From an uncultured Bacteroides sp. (GTDB taxonomy: Bacteria; Bacteroidota; Bacteroidia; Bacteroidales; Bacteroidaceae): a stretch of DNA of 64,000 nucleotides. Positions 35,459 to 44,692 of this stretch are shown here, in pieces. The notes under the pieces are model-generated. The model was not told the origin of the DNA and searched no databases. It saw only the letters and a list, made by a program, of their open reading frames with translations. Positions within the stretch are counted from its first letter, which is position 1. Each line of letters opens with the position of its first letter. The DNA lies in NCBI GenBank assembly GCA_900553815.1, contig USEY01000003.1, positions 29,716 to 93,715 on the forward strand. The letters are read 5' to 3'. Position numbers and translations under genes: made by a program.

Positions 35459-36391
35459 TTGAAAGGTTTAGTCATCAAAAATACAGGCAGCTGGTACCTC
35501 GTCAAGACCGAGGAAGGCACAGAGGTGGAATGCAAGGTGAAAGGCAACTTCCGCCTGAAAGGCATACGCAGCACCAACCCGGTGGCCGTGGGCGACTACG
35601 TACAAATCATTCTGAACAAGGAAGGAACGGCCTTCATCACCGAAATAGAAGACCGGAAGAACTACATCATACGCCGCGCATCGAACCTCTCGAAGCAGTC
35701 GCACATCATTGCCTCAAACCTGGACCAGTGCATGCTGATAGTTACGGTCAACTATCCGGAAACCAGCACAACCTTCATCGACCGCTTTCTGGCATCGGCC
35801 GAAGCCTACCGCGTGCCGGTAAAAATCATTTTCAACAAGGTAGACGTCTACGACGATGACGAATTGCATTATCTGGACGGCCTCATCAACCTCTACACCA
35901 CCATCGGCTATCCCTGCTTCAAAGTGTCGGCCAAAGACGGACTGGGCATTGACGCCCTGAAGGAGGAGTTGAAAGGACGCATCACCCTGTTGTCGGGCCA
36001 TTCGGGTGTAGGCAAGTCGACCCTCATCAACGCCATCCTGCCCGACGCCGCAGCCCGCACGGGCGAAATCTCTACCGCCCACAACAAGGGCATGCACACT
36101 ACCACTTTCTCCGAAATGTTTCCTGTCGACGGCAATGGATATATCATCGACACGCCGGGCATCAAAGGATTCGGCACTTTTGACATGGAGACGGAGGAAA
36201 TAGGCCACTACTTCCCCGAAATATTCCGTACATCGGCCGACTGCCGCTACGGCAACTGTACGCACCGCCACGAACCGGGCTGCGCCGTACGCCGTGCCGT
36301 GGAAGAACACTACATCAGCGAATCGCGCTACCAGTCCTACCTCAACATGCTGGAAGACAAGGAAGAGGGGAAATATCGGGCGGGATATTGA
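35459..36391 (+). CDS. rsgA: Ribosome small-subunit-dependent GTPase RsgA
   Basis: 310 aa from a TTG start at 35459, which gives the usual MKGLVIKN N-terminus. OB fold first ([20 protein letters not shown]), then a circularly permuted GTPase: NKVD (about 124), GHSGVGKS (180-187), DTPG. The C-terminal zinc knuckle follows with [14 protein letters not shown]. It helps 30S maturation. Confidence 0.95.
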   Translation: MKGLVIKNTGSWYLVKTEEGTEVECKVKGNFRLKGIRSTNPVAVGDYVQIILNKEGTAFITEIEDRKNYIIRRASNLSKQSHIIASNLDQCMLIVTVNYPETSTTFIDRFLASAEAYRVPVKIIFNKVDVYDDDELHYLDGLINLYTTIGYPCFKVSAKDGLGIDALKEELKGRITLLSGHSGVGKSTLINAILPDAAARTGEISTAHNKGMHTTTFSEMFPVDGNGYIIDTPGIKGFGTFDMETEEIGHYFPEIFRTSADCRYGNCTHRHEPGCAVRRAVEEHYISESRYQSYLNMLEDKEEGKYRAGY

Positions 36392-36531
36392 TAAACGGAT
36401 TAAAGCTTATCAGCGCAGTCCTCTGTTAAAAAAACTATATTTTTCTCTTATCTATTAAACTATCCACACTTATTTCTGTCAAAAAGAATCATACAAGTCA
36501 TTCACGAACTAATGCTATGACAATTTAAGAC

Positions 36532-37614
36532 ATGAATAAGAGAGTAAAATGGGGCATTATCATTCTGGTGGCAGCCGGTCTGGCCGGATGGGGCATTTAT
36601 TCGCAGATGCCCAAGCAGAATGAAGAACTGGCGGCAGCCGACAAAATGGCAAACAGCCGCAGCAAAAGTAAAAAAGTACTGAACATAAACGCTACTATCA
36701 TCAAGCCACAGGTACTGACAGACGAAATACCTATCATTGGCAGCCTGCTGCCCGACGAGGAAGTAAACCTGTCGTTCGAGACCTCCGGCAAAATCATCGA
36801 GATTAACTTTGAGGAAGGCAGCGTAGTAAAGAAAGGACAATTGCTGGCCAAAGTCAACGACCGGCCCTTGCAGGCACAGCTGCAACGACTGGTGTCGCAA
36901 CTGAAGCTGGCTGAAGACCGTGTGTTCCGTCAGGACGCCTTGTTGAAGCGCGACGCCGTCAGCCAAGAGGCCTACGAACAGGTAAAGACCGACCTGGCTA
37001 CCCTGAATGCCGACATCGAAAGTGTGGAGGCGCAGATAGCACAGACCGAGTTGCGTGCTCCATTCGACGGCATCATCGGCTTGCGCCAAGTCAGTGTGGG
37101 AACTTACGCTTCACCCACCACCATTGTGGCCAAGCTCACCAAAGTATCACCGCTCAAAGTAGAGTTTTCCGTATCGGAGCGCTACGCCAACGAAATAAAG
37201 AACGGCACCAACCTGACGTTCACTCTGGAAGGCTCGCTCAACACCTACCAGGCACGCGTCTATGCCCGCGAATCGCGCATCGACGCCAACACCCACACAC
37301 TGACCGTCCGCGCCCTCTACCCCAATCCCGGGGGAAACATCCTGCCGGGACGCTATGCGGCCATCACCCTGAAGAAGCAAGAGTTTGACAATGCACTGGC
37401 CGTGCCCTCCGAGGCCATCATACCCGAAATGGGCAAGGACAAGGTATTCCTCTACAAGTCGGGCAAAGCCGAACCGGTAGACATCATCACCGGCATACGC
37501 ACCGACGCACGTGTGCAGGTCATCAAAGGTATAGCCGAGGGCGACACCGTCATCATCTCGGGTATCCAGCAGCTGCGCACCGGTATGCCTGTGACTATAG
37601 ACAACATTTATTAA
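36532..37614 (+). CDS. RND efflux periplasmic adaptor subunit
   Basis: 360 aa with a single N-terminal membrane helix (8-24) and no lipobox. Adaptor layout: FETSGKIIEINFEEGSVVKKG (lipoyl half), helical hairpin (about 110-170), LRAPFDGIIGLRQVSVG, barrel and C-terminal domain. First gene of a three-gene operon with the pump (37741) and channel (40778). A repeat separates it from the pump. Confidence 0.93.
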   Translation: MNKRVKWGIIILVAAGLAGWGIYSQMPKQNEELAAADKMANSRSKSKKVLNINATIIKPQVLTDEIPIIGSLLPDEEVNLSFETSGKIIEINFEEGSVVKKGQLLAKVNDRPLQAQLQRLVSQLKLAEDRVFRQDALLKRDAVSQEAYEQVKTDLATLNADIESVEAQIAQTELRAPFDGIIGLRQVSVGTYASPTTIVAKLTKVSPLKVEFSVSERYANEIKNGTNLTFTLEGSLNTYQARVYARESRIDANTHTLTVRALYPNPGGNILPGRYAAITLKKQEFDNALAVPSEAIIPEMGKDKVFLYKSGKAEPVDIITGIRTDARVQVIKGIAEGDTVIISGIQQLRTGMPVTIDNIY

Positions 37615-37732
37615 ATGAAGGATGAAGGACGAAGAATGAAGCAGACATCAGCGGCTCAAGCTTAGCCCGGCTCTTCATTTTTCATTCCTGCATCTTCATT
37701 TCCACCCGATTCTTCATTCTTAATTCTTCACT
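37615..37732. repeat. Inverted GAAGAATGAAG-type repeat inside the efflux operon
   Basis: Left arm ATGAAGGATGAAGG and similar (37615-37641); right arm with repeated CTTCATTCTT units (about 37673-37732). It is of the same kind as 35375-35443. It lies between adaptor and pump genes and could form a hairpin in the mRNA. Confidence 0.6.
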
Positions 37733-37740
37733 AAAAAGAC

Positions 37741-40700
37741 ATGAATATTTCCGAACTAAGCATACGCCGCCCGGTGTTGTCTACGGTGCTCACCATCATC
37801 ATCCTGTTGTTTGGCTTCATCGGCTACAACTACCTTGGCGTGCGCGAATATCCGTCGGTGGACAACCCCATCATCTCCGTATCCTGCTCTTACACGGGTG
37901 CCAACGCCGACGTCATCGAGAACCAGATTACCGAACCGCTGGAACAGAACATCAACGGTATTCCCGGCATCCGCTCGCTGACCAGCGTCAGCCAGCAGGG
38001 ACAAAGCCGCATCACCGTGGAATTTGAGCTGTCCGTCGACCTGGAAACAGCCGCCAACGACGTGCGTGACAAGGTATCGCGCGCCCAACGCTACCTGCCC
38101 CGCGACTGCGACCCGCCCACCGTATCCAAAGCCGATGCCGACGCCGTACCCATTCTGATGGTTGCCTTGCAAAGCAACAAGCGTTCACTGCTGGAGCTGA
38201 GCGAAATAGCCGACCTGACCGTAAAGGAACAGTTGCAGACCATATCCGATGTCAGCAGCGTAAGCATCTGGGGTGAGAAGAAATACTCCATGCGCCTGTG
38301 GCTCGACCCCACCAAGATGTCGGGCTACGGCATAACGCCTGTCGACGTCAAAGAGGCCATTGACCGCGAAAACATCGAACTCCCCTCAGGTAGTATCGAG
38401 GGTAACACAACGGAACTTACCATCCGTACCCTGGGCCTGATGCACACGGCCGAAGAGTTCAACGACCTTATCATCAAGGAAGACGCCAGCCGCATTATCC
38501 GCTTCAGCGACATCGGGCGTGCCGAGCTGGGACCGGCCGACATCAAGAGCTACATGAAGATGAACGGCGTGCCCATGGTGGGTGTAGTAGTGACGCCCCA
38601 GCCGGGTGCCAACCATATACAGATTGCCGACGCCGTATACGACCGCATGGAGAGGATGAAGAAAGACCTGCCCGAGGACGTGACCTACACTTACGGATTC
38701 GACAACACCAAGTTCATCCGCGCCTCCATCAGCGAGGTGGAGAGTACCGTGTACGAGGCGTTCATCCTGGTTATCATCATCATCTTCCTGTTCCTGCGCG
38801 ACTGGCGCGTGACGCTGGTGCCGTGCATCGTTATTCCGGTATCGCTCATCGGCGCCTTCTTCGTGATGTACGTGGCCGGCTTCTCCATCAACGTATTGTC
38901 CATGCTGGCCGTCGTCCTGTCGGTAGGTCTGGTGGTGGACGATGCCATTGTGATGACCGAAAACATCTACGTGCGCATCGAACGGGGTATGCCGCCCAAG
39001 GAAGCCGGCATAGAGGGCGCCAAGGAAATCTTCTTTGCCGTCATTTCCACCACCATCACGCTGGTGGCCGTGTTCTTCCCCATTGTCTTCATGGAAGGTA
39101 CCACGGGCCGTCTGTTCCGCGAGTTCAGTTTCGTTATCTCCGGCTCCATCATCATTTCGTCTTTCGCCGCCCTGACCTTCACCCCGATGCTGGCCACCAA
39201 ACTGCTGAAGAAACAAGAGAAAAAGAACTGGTTCTACCGCAGTACCGAACCTTTCTTCGAAGGCCTCAACCGACTCTACAGCCGTTCGTTGGCAGCCTTC
39301 CTGCGCAGACGGTGGATTGCGTTGCCCTTTACGCTCGTCACCTTCGGCGTCATTCTGTACCTGTGGAACCGGATTCCCGCCGAAATGGCACCGCTGGAAG
39401 ACCGTTCGCAAATCAACATCAACACCATGGGAGCCGAAGGCGTGACCTACGAATACATACGCGACTACACCGAACGGATTAACGAAGTAGTCGACTCCAT
39501 CATACCCGACGCACAGGCCGTAACCGCCCGCGTATCGAGCGGTAGCGGAAACATACGTATCACGCTGAAAGACATCAACCAGCGCAACTACTCGCAGATG
39601 GACGTGGCCGAACAACTGTCGAAAGCCGTGCAGAAAGAAACACAGGCACGCGCCTTCGTACAGCAGTCGTCCTCCTTCGGCGGACGGCGCGCCAGCATGC
39701 CGGTACAATACGTGCTGCAGGCCACCAACATCGAGAAACTACAGGAAGTGCTGCCCAAGTTCATGGAGCGGGTCTACGAAAATCCCGTCTTCCAAATGGC
39801 CGACGTCAACCTGAAGTTCAGCAAGCCCGAAGCCCGCATCAACATCAACCGCGACAAAGCCGGCGTGCTGGGCGTCAACACCAAGAACATAGCCCAAACC
39901 CTGCAATACGGCTTGAGCGGACAGCGCATGGGCTACTTCTACATGAACGGAAAGCAATATGAGATACTGGGCGAAATCAACCGCCAGCAGCGCAACAAGC
40001 CCTCCGACCTGATGGGCCTCTACATACGCAGCGACAACGGCGAAATGGTGCAGCTCGACAACCTGGTGGAACTGACCAACGGCATCGCTCCGCCCAAACT
40101 CTACCGCTACAACCGCTTCGTATCGGCTACCATATCGGCCGGATTGGCTGAGGGCAAGACCATCGGCGAGGGACTGGACGAGATGGACAAGATAGCCGCC
40201 GACCTGCTGGACGAGACCTTCCGCACCGCCCTGGCCGGCGACTCCAAGGACTACCGCGAGAGTGCCTCCAGCCTGATGTTCGCCTTCATCCTGGCCATTG
40301 TCCTCATCTACCTCATTCTGGCCGCTCAGTTCGAGAGTTTCAAGGACCCGCTCATCATCATGCTCACCGTGCCGCTGGCCATTGCCGGAGCCCTCATCTT
40401 CATGTACTACGGCGACATCACGATGAACATCTTCAGCCAGATTGGTATCATCATGCTCATCGGACTCGTGGCCAAGAACGGTATCCTCATTGTTGAGTTT
40501 GCCAACCAGAAACAGGAAGCGGGCGAAGACAAGATGACAGCCATCAAGGATGCCGCCCTGCAACGCCTGCGCCCCATCCTGATGACCAGCGCATCCACCA
40601 TCCTCGGCCTCATTCCGCTGGCCTTTGCCACAGGCGAAGGAGCCAACCAGCGCATCGCCATGGGTCTGGCCGTAGTGGGCGGCATGCTGATTTCCACGCT

Positions 40701-40773
40701 GCTCACCATGTACATCGTGCCTGCCACCTACAGCTATATATCTACCAACCGAAACAAACTAAGAGAAAGCTAA
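37741..40773 (+). CDS. RND efflux pump (AcrB/HAE1 type)
   Basis: 1010 aa, full length. TM1 at about 11-29, two large porter loops, and the proton-relay pair in TM4 within GLVVDDAIVMTENI. Later helices include YLILAAQFESF and GLVAKNGILIVEFANQ. It exports amphiphilic compounds with an outer-membrane channel; substrate unknown. The channel gene begins 4 bases after its stop. Unlike the pump at 14612 it is intact. Confidence 0.96.
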   Translation: MNISELSIRRPVLSTVLTIIILLFGFIGYNYLGVREYPSVDNPIISVSCSYTGANADVIENQITEPLEQNINGIPGIRSLTSVSQQGQSRITVEFELSVDLETAANDVRDKVSRAQRYLPRDCDPPTVSKADADAVPILMVALQSNKRSLLELSEIADLTVKEQLQTISDVSSVSIWGEKKYSMRLWLDPTKMSGYGITPVDVKEAIDRENIELPSGSIEGNTTELTIRTLGLMHTAEEFNDLIIKEDASRIIRFSDIGRAELGPADIKSYMKMNGVPMVGVVVTPQPGANHIQIADAVYDRMERMKKDLPEDVTYTYGFDNTKFIRASISEVESTVYEAFILVIIIIFLFLRDWRVTLVPCIVIPVSLIGAFFVMYVAGFSINVLSMLAVVLSVGLVVDDAIVMTENIYVRIERGMPPKEAGIEGAKEIFFAVISTTITLVAVFFPIVFMEGTTGRLFREFSFVISGSIIISSFAALTFTPMLATKLLKKQEKKNWFYRSTEPFFEGLNRLYSRSLAAFLRRRWIALPFTLVTFGVILYLWNRIPAEMAPLEDRSQININTMGAEGVTYEYIRDYTERINEVVDSIIPDAQAVTARVSSGSGNIRITLKDINQRNYSQMDVAEQLSKAVQKETQARAFVQQSSSFGGRRASMPVQYVLQATNIEKLQEVLPKFMERVYENPVFQMADVNLKFSKPEARININRDKAGVLGVNTKNIAQTLQYGLSGQRMGYFYMNGKQYEILGEINRQQRNKPSDLMGLYIRSDNGEMVQLDNLVELTNGIAPPKLYRYNRFVSATISAGLAEGKTIGEGLDEMDKIAADLLDETFRTALAGDSKDYRESASSLMFAFILAIVLIYLILAAQFESFKDPLIIMLTVPLAIAGALIFMYYGDITMNIFSQIGIIMLIGLVAKNGILIVEFANQKQEAGEDKMTAIKDAALQRLRPILMTSASTILGLIPLAFATGEGANQRIAMGLAVVGGMLISTLLTMYIVPATYSYISTNRNKLRES

Positions 40774-40777
40774 CGTC

Positions 40778-42100
40778 ATGAAAAAACTCCTTTTCATATT
40801 CAGCATACTGGCGCTGTCTGCCGCCCCATTGGCGCACGCACAGCAAATCTATACCCTGAAGTCATGTCTCGAACAGGGCCTGCAAAACAACTACTCGCTG
40901 CGCATCACCCACAACGAAGAACAGGTGAACAAGAACAACGCCACCCTGGGCAACGCCGGCTACCTACCCACCGTAGACCTGACCGCCGGATACCAGAACT
41001 CCGTCAGCACCACCAAGAACACCCTGCGCGAAACGGGCGAGACGGTGACCGACAAGAACGTCATGGACCAGACCCTCGATGTGGGCGTAGACCTAAACTG
41101 GACCATCTTCGACGGATTCAACATATCCACCACCTACAAGCAACTGAAGCTGCTGGAGGAACAGGGCAAGACCAATACACGCATCGCTCTGGAAGACTTC
41201 ATTGCCAATCTGGCCGCCGAATACTACAACTTCGTGCAGCAGAAAATACGCATGAAAAACCTGCTCTACGCCGTCCGCCTCTCCAAAGAGCGCCTGCGCA
41301 TCGTAGAGGCACGCTATCACATAGGCAACTTCTCGCGCCTGGACTACCAGCAGGCCAAGGTGGACTTCAACGCCGACAGCGCCCAATACATGAAACAGCA
41401 GGAACTGCTCCACACCTCACGTATCAACCTCAACGAACTGATGGCCAACGAAGACGTGGACCAGCTCATACTGATACGCGACACGCTGATTGACGTCAAC
41501 AGCACGCTCGACTTCGACGAACTGTGGAACGCCACCCTCTCCGTCAACGCCTCCCTCCTGAAAGCCGAACAGAACACCCTGCTGGCACAGATGGACTACA
41601 AGAAGGTGAACTCGCGCAACTATCCCTACCTGAAACTGAACGCCGGCTACGGATATACCTTCAACAAGTACGACGTCAATAGCTACAGCCGCCGGGGCAA
41701 CCTGGGCTTCAGCGGCGGACTGACCATCGGCTTCAACATCTTCGACGGCAACCGCCGCCGCGAACGCCGCAACGCCAGCCTGGCCATAAAGAACGCTCGC
41801 CTGCAACGCGACGAACTGGAACTGCAGCTGCGCGCCGACCTGAGCAACCTGTGGCAGGCCTACCGCAACAACCTGGAGCTGCTCAACCTAGAACGACAGA
41901 ACCTCGTAGCCGCACGCGACAACCACGAGATTGCCATGGAACGCTACATGCTGGGCGACCTCTCGGGTATTGAGATGCGCGAGGCGCAAAAGAGCCTGCT
42001 CGATGCCGAGGAGCGCATCCTCACGGCCGAGTACAACACCAAGCTTTGCGAAATATCCCTCCTGCAAATCAGCGGAAAGGTGACAAAATACCTGGAATAA
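40778..42100 (+). CDS. TolC-family outer-membrane efflux factor
   Basis: 440 aa. A signal peptide ends at HAQQ. Two TolC repeats of long coiled helices follow (YTLKSCLEQGLQNNYSLR, ALEDFIANLAAEYYNF, GFNIFDGNRRRERRNAS). It should form the trimeric exit duct of the efflux complex. Its start lies 4 bases after the pump stop, a translationally coupled layout. Confidence 0.93.
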   Translation: MKKLLFIFSILALSAAPLAHAQQIYTLKSCLEQGLQNNYSLRITHNEEQVNKNNATLGNAGYLPTVDLTAGYQNSVSTTKNTLRETGETVTDKNVMDQTLDVGVDLNWTIFDGFNISTTYKQLKLLEEQGKTNTRIALEDFIANLAAEYYNFVQQKIRMKNLLYAVRLSKERLRIVEARYHIGNFSRLDYQQAKVDFNADSAQYMKQQELLHTSRINLNELMANEDVDQLILIRDTLIDVNSTLDFDELWNATLSVNASLLKAEQNTLLAQMDYKKVNSRNYPYLKLNAGYGYTFNKYDVNSYSRRGNLGFSGGLTIGFNIFDGNRRRERRNASLAIKNARLQRDELELQLRADLSNLWQAYRNNLELLNLERQNLVAARDNHEIAMERYMLGDLSGIEMREAQKSLLDAEERILTAEYNTKLCEISLLQISGKVTKYLE

Positions 42101-42115
42101 AACAATTTTTCGCCA

Positions 42116-42143
42116 TTGCCCGACAATTATTCTCCTACTTTTG
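42116..42143 (+). promoter_or_regulatory. Promoter of the pectate lyase gene
   Basis: TTG (42116-42118) and TACTTTTG (42136-42143), 17 bases apart, 33 bases before the ATG. Confidence 0.55.
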
Positions 42144-42176
42144 TGCCCAGAACCATATTACCATAGGAGAAATATC

Positions 42177-43295
42177 ATGAAAAGAATTGTATTGGCCTGC
42201 CTGGCCGCGCTCTGCTCCGCGGCCATGGCCTGCGCACAGAAGGCAGAACCCAACTACCAGAGTAAACAACCCTATAAAAGCTGGGTAAACATGGCACCCA
42301 AGCTGGAAGACGACTTTTTCAAGACCGACGAGGCACGCCGCATCGGCGACAACGTGCTGCTCTACCAGCAAACCACCGGCGGATGGCCCAAGAACATCTA
42401 CATGCCCGCCGCCCTCGACGAAAAGGAGCTTGAAGAGGTGCTGTCAGAGAAAGACGACGTCAACCAAAGCACCATCGACAACAAAGCTACCACCACCGAA
42501 ATCACCTACCTGGCCCGCCTCTACAACGTCACGCACGACGAGAAGTACAAGAAAGCCATCGTCGACGGCATCAACTACCTGTTCAAGGCACAATACGACA
42601 ACGGTGGATGGCCCCAGTTCTATCCCCGCCCCAAAGGCTACTACACGCACATCACCTACAACGACGACGCCATGATAAACGTCATGAAACTGCTGCGCGA
42701 CGTAGCCAAGGGCAAAGCCCCCTTCAGCTTCCTGCCGCAAGACATACGCCAGCAGGCTGAGACCGCCCTATACAAAGGCGTGGACTGCATACTCAAGACG
42801 CAGGTCAAACAGAACGGCAAGCTCACCGTATGGTGCGCCCAGCACGACGAGCACACGCTGGAGCCCGCCAAGGCACGTGCCTACGAGTTGCCCTCGCTCA
42901 GCGGCGCCGAGTCGGACAACATTGTCCTCTTCCTCATGACCCTGCCCAATCCCTCGCCCGAAGTCATCAACTGCATCGAAGCAGCCGTTGCCTGGTTCAA
43001 GGAAAGCCAGATAAACGGACTGAAGCGCGAAACCTTCACCAACGCCGACGGCAAGAAAGACTTCCGCATGGTGCCCTGTCCGCAGAGTGAAGAATGCGAA
43101 CCGCTGTGGGCACGCTTCTATACGCTCGAAGACAACCGCCCCTTCTTCTGCGACCGCGACGGCATCAAGCGCTTCGACATATCCGAGATAGGATACGAAC
43201 GTCGCAACGGCTATAGCTGGTACAACGACGACGGCCTGAAGGTGTTCAAGAAATACGAACAGTGGAAGAAAAAGCTGAAAAAGGCAGCAAGGTAG
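42177..43295 (+). CDS. Pectate lyase, family PL10-like
   Basis: 372 aa from 42177; AGGAGA lies just upstream. Signal peptide ends near MACAQKA. PL10 features: QTTGGWPKNIYMP, TIDNKATTTEITYLARLY, GGWPQFYPR, THITYNDDAMINV. The enzyme cleaves polygalacturonate by Ca-dependent beta-elimination in the periplasm or outside. It is alone: no other pectin gene or SusCD is near. Its TAG stop (43293-43295) overlaps the first unit of a 22-bp array. Confidence 0.9.
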   Translation: MKRIVLACLAALCSAAMACAQKAEPNYQSKQPYKSWVNMAPKLEDDFFKTDEARRIGDNVLLYQQTTGGWPKNIYMPAALDEKELEEVLSEKDDVNQSTIDNKATTTEITYLARLYNVTHDEKYKKAIVDGINYLFKAQYDNGGWPQFYPRPKGYYTHITYNDDAMINVMKLLRDVAKGKAPFSFLPQDIRQQAETALYKGVDCILKTQVKQNGKLTVWCAQHDEHTLEPAKARAYELPSLSGAESDNIVLFLMTLPNPSPEVINCIEAAVAWFKESQINGLKRETFTNADGKKDFRMVPCPQSEECEPLWARFYTLEDNRPFFCDRDGIKRFDISEIGYERRNGYSWYNDDGLKVFKKYEQWKKKLKKAAR

Positions 43296-43381
43296 CAGTG
43301 GACTGCTACCGACCAAGGAGTTAACTGCTACCGACCGGGGAGTTAACACTTTCCGACCGGCGAGTTAACTCCCAGCAAACG
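43294..43381. repeat. 22-bp tandem array, AGCAGTGGACT/AGGAGTTAACT core
   Basis: Four 22-base units start at 43294, 43316, 43338 and 43360. The first unit begins inside the pectate lyase stop codon. Positions 43295-43333 (39 bases) are the exact complement of 33283-33321. Confidence 0.85.
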
Positions 43382-43393
43382 ACACACCACTCG

Positions 43394-43591
43394 TCAGACC
43401 AGCCATCCTTGGCAGAAGAAGAGCGGCTCAGTCATCATGGGCACGTTCAGCGAACAATACGTAAAGAACAGCTCCAGCATCTCGTCCGTACAGTCGGGCA
43501 ACGACGTCATGTGGCGGAAACAGATGAACGTCACCGCATAGCCCACGACAAACATCGGCAACGCCCCACGTAAACCAACATTTTCCGCCAT
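43394..43591 (-). CDS. Small hypothetical membrane protein or gene fragment
   Basis: 65 aa. One hydrophobic segment (about 11-26, ALPMFVVGYAVTFICF), then a region with Cys and acid residues. Codon use is like that of the neighbouring genes (G/C at third positions), so it may be a real gene or the tail of one. The ribosome-binding region is weak. Family not recognised. Confidence 0.35.
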   Translation of the reverse strand: MAENVGLRGALPMFVVGYAVTFICFRHMTSLPDCTDEMLELFFTYCSLNVPMMTEPLFFCQGWLV

Positions 43592-43639
43592 CTCTCCATT
43601 TAACAAACAAAAATCTGAACAATATAACACTTTATTTGT

Positions 43640-43647
43640 TACTTTTG
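43640..43647 (+). promoter_or_regulatory. -7 element of the MscS gene
   Basis: TACTTTTG 80 bases before the ATG at 43727; no clear TTTG partner. Confidence 0.45.
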
Positions 43648-43726
43648 CGCAACCGCCCCTCAGCCGGGGGCGTACAAGGCTCATCGTCTAACGGAACTAT
43701 TAACAACAAAACAAACAGATAGAAGT

Positions 43727-44593
43727 ATGTTACAGACTTTACTTACGTCGGCGGCCGCAGCCGCCACCGAGGTTGAACTCAGCAAAGTGGAAACCATTGT
43801 CCAGCGACTCATTGACTGGGGCATCAATGCAGGCGAACGCATCATCGGCGCCATCATTGTATTCGTGGTAGGACGGTTCATCATCTCTTTCCTCAACAAG
43901 CTCATCAACAAGCTGCTGTCGAAGCGCAAAATCGACCCCAGCATCAAGAGCTTCGTCAGAAGCCTCAGCAACATCCTGCTCACCATCCTGCTCATCGTGG
44001 CCGTGGTCAGCAAGCTGGGCGTAGAGACCACCTCGTTTGCCGCCCTGCTGGCATCGGCCGGTGTGGCCATCGGTATGGCCCTGTCGGGCAACCTGCAGAA
44101 CTTTGCCGGCGGACTCATCGTCCTGCTCTTGCGTCCTTATAAGGTAGGCGACCTCATCGAGAGCCAGGGCATTACGGGCACCGTGCGCGAAATCCAGATT
44201 TTCCACACCATCCTGACGACTGCCGACAATAAGGTCATCTACATACCCAACGGTGCACTGAGCAGCGGCACCGTGACCAACTATAGCCGCGAGGCTACCC
44301 GACGCATCGAGTGGATAGTAGGCGTGGAATACGGCGAAGACTTTGAGAAGGTGAAGAAGACCATCGAAGACATCCTGGCTGCCGACGCCCGCATCCTGAC
44401 CGACCCCGCACCAACCATCGCCCTGCATGCGCTCGACGCCAGCAGCGTCAACGTCGTAACCCGCGTATGGGTGAATGCCGCCGACTACTGGGATGTATAT
44501 TTCAACATCAACAAACAGATATACGCCGTGTTCAACCGCGAAGGCATCGGCTTCCCCTTCCCGCAACTGACGATTCATCAAGCAAAGGATTGA
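43727..44593 (+). CDS. mscS: Small-conductance mechanosensitive channel (MscS family)
   Basis: 288 aa. Three transmembrane helices; the pore helix is in AALLASAGVAIGMALSGNLQNFAGG. Then the cytoplasmic beta domain with RPYKVGDLIE and IPNGALSSGTVTNYS. It opens on hypo-osmotic stress. Size fits E. coli MscS (286 aa). It ends at a strong terminator. Confidence 0.94.
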   Translation: MLQTLLTSAAAAATEVELSKVETIVQRLIDWGINAGERIIGAIIVFVVGRFIISFLNKLINKLLSKRKIDPSIKSFVRSLSNILLTILLIVAVVSKLGVETTSFAALLASAGVAIGMALSGNLQNFAGGLIVLLLRPYKVGDLIESQGITGTVREIQIFHTILTTADNKVIYIPNGALSSGTVTNYSREATRRIEWIVGVEYGEDFEKVKKTIEDILAADARILTDPAPTIALHALDASSVNVVTRVWVNAADYWDVYFNINKQIYAVFNREGIGFPFPQLTIHQAKD

Positions 44594-44627
44594 GGATAGC
44601 CCTTACATATCCTTTACAGAACAGAAA

Positions 44628-44672
44628 GGCCGCTTTCCGTATAACCCAATGTACGGAAAGCGGCCATTTTTA
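44628..44672. terminator. Bidirectional intrinsic terminator
   Basis: GGCCGCTTTCCGTA (44628-44641) pairs perfectly with TACGGAAAGCGGCC (44652-44665), then TTTTT. It separates mscS from the convergent polysaccharide locus. Confidence 0.85.
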
Positions 44673-44692
44673 TACTAACCTATGAAACCTGT

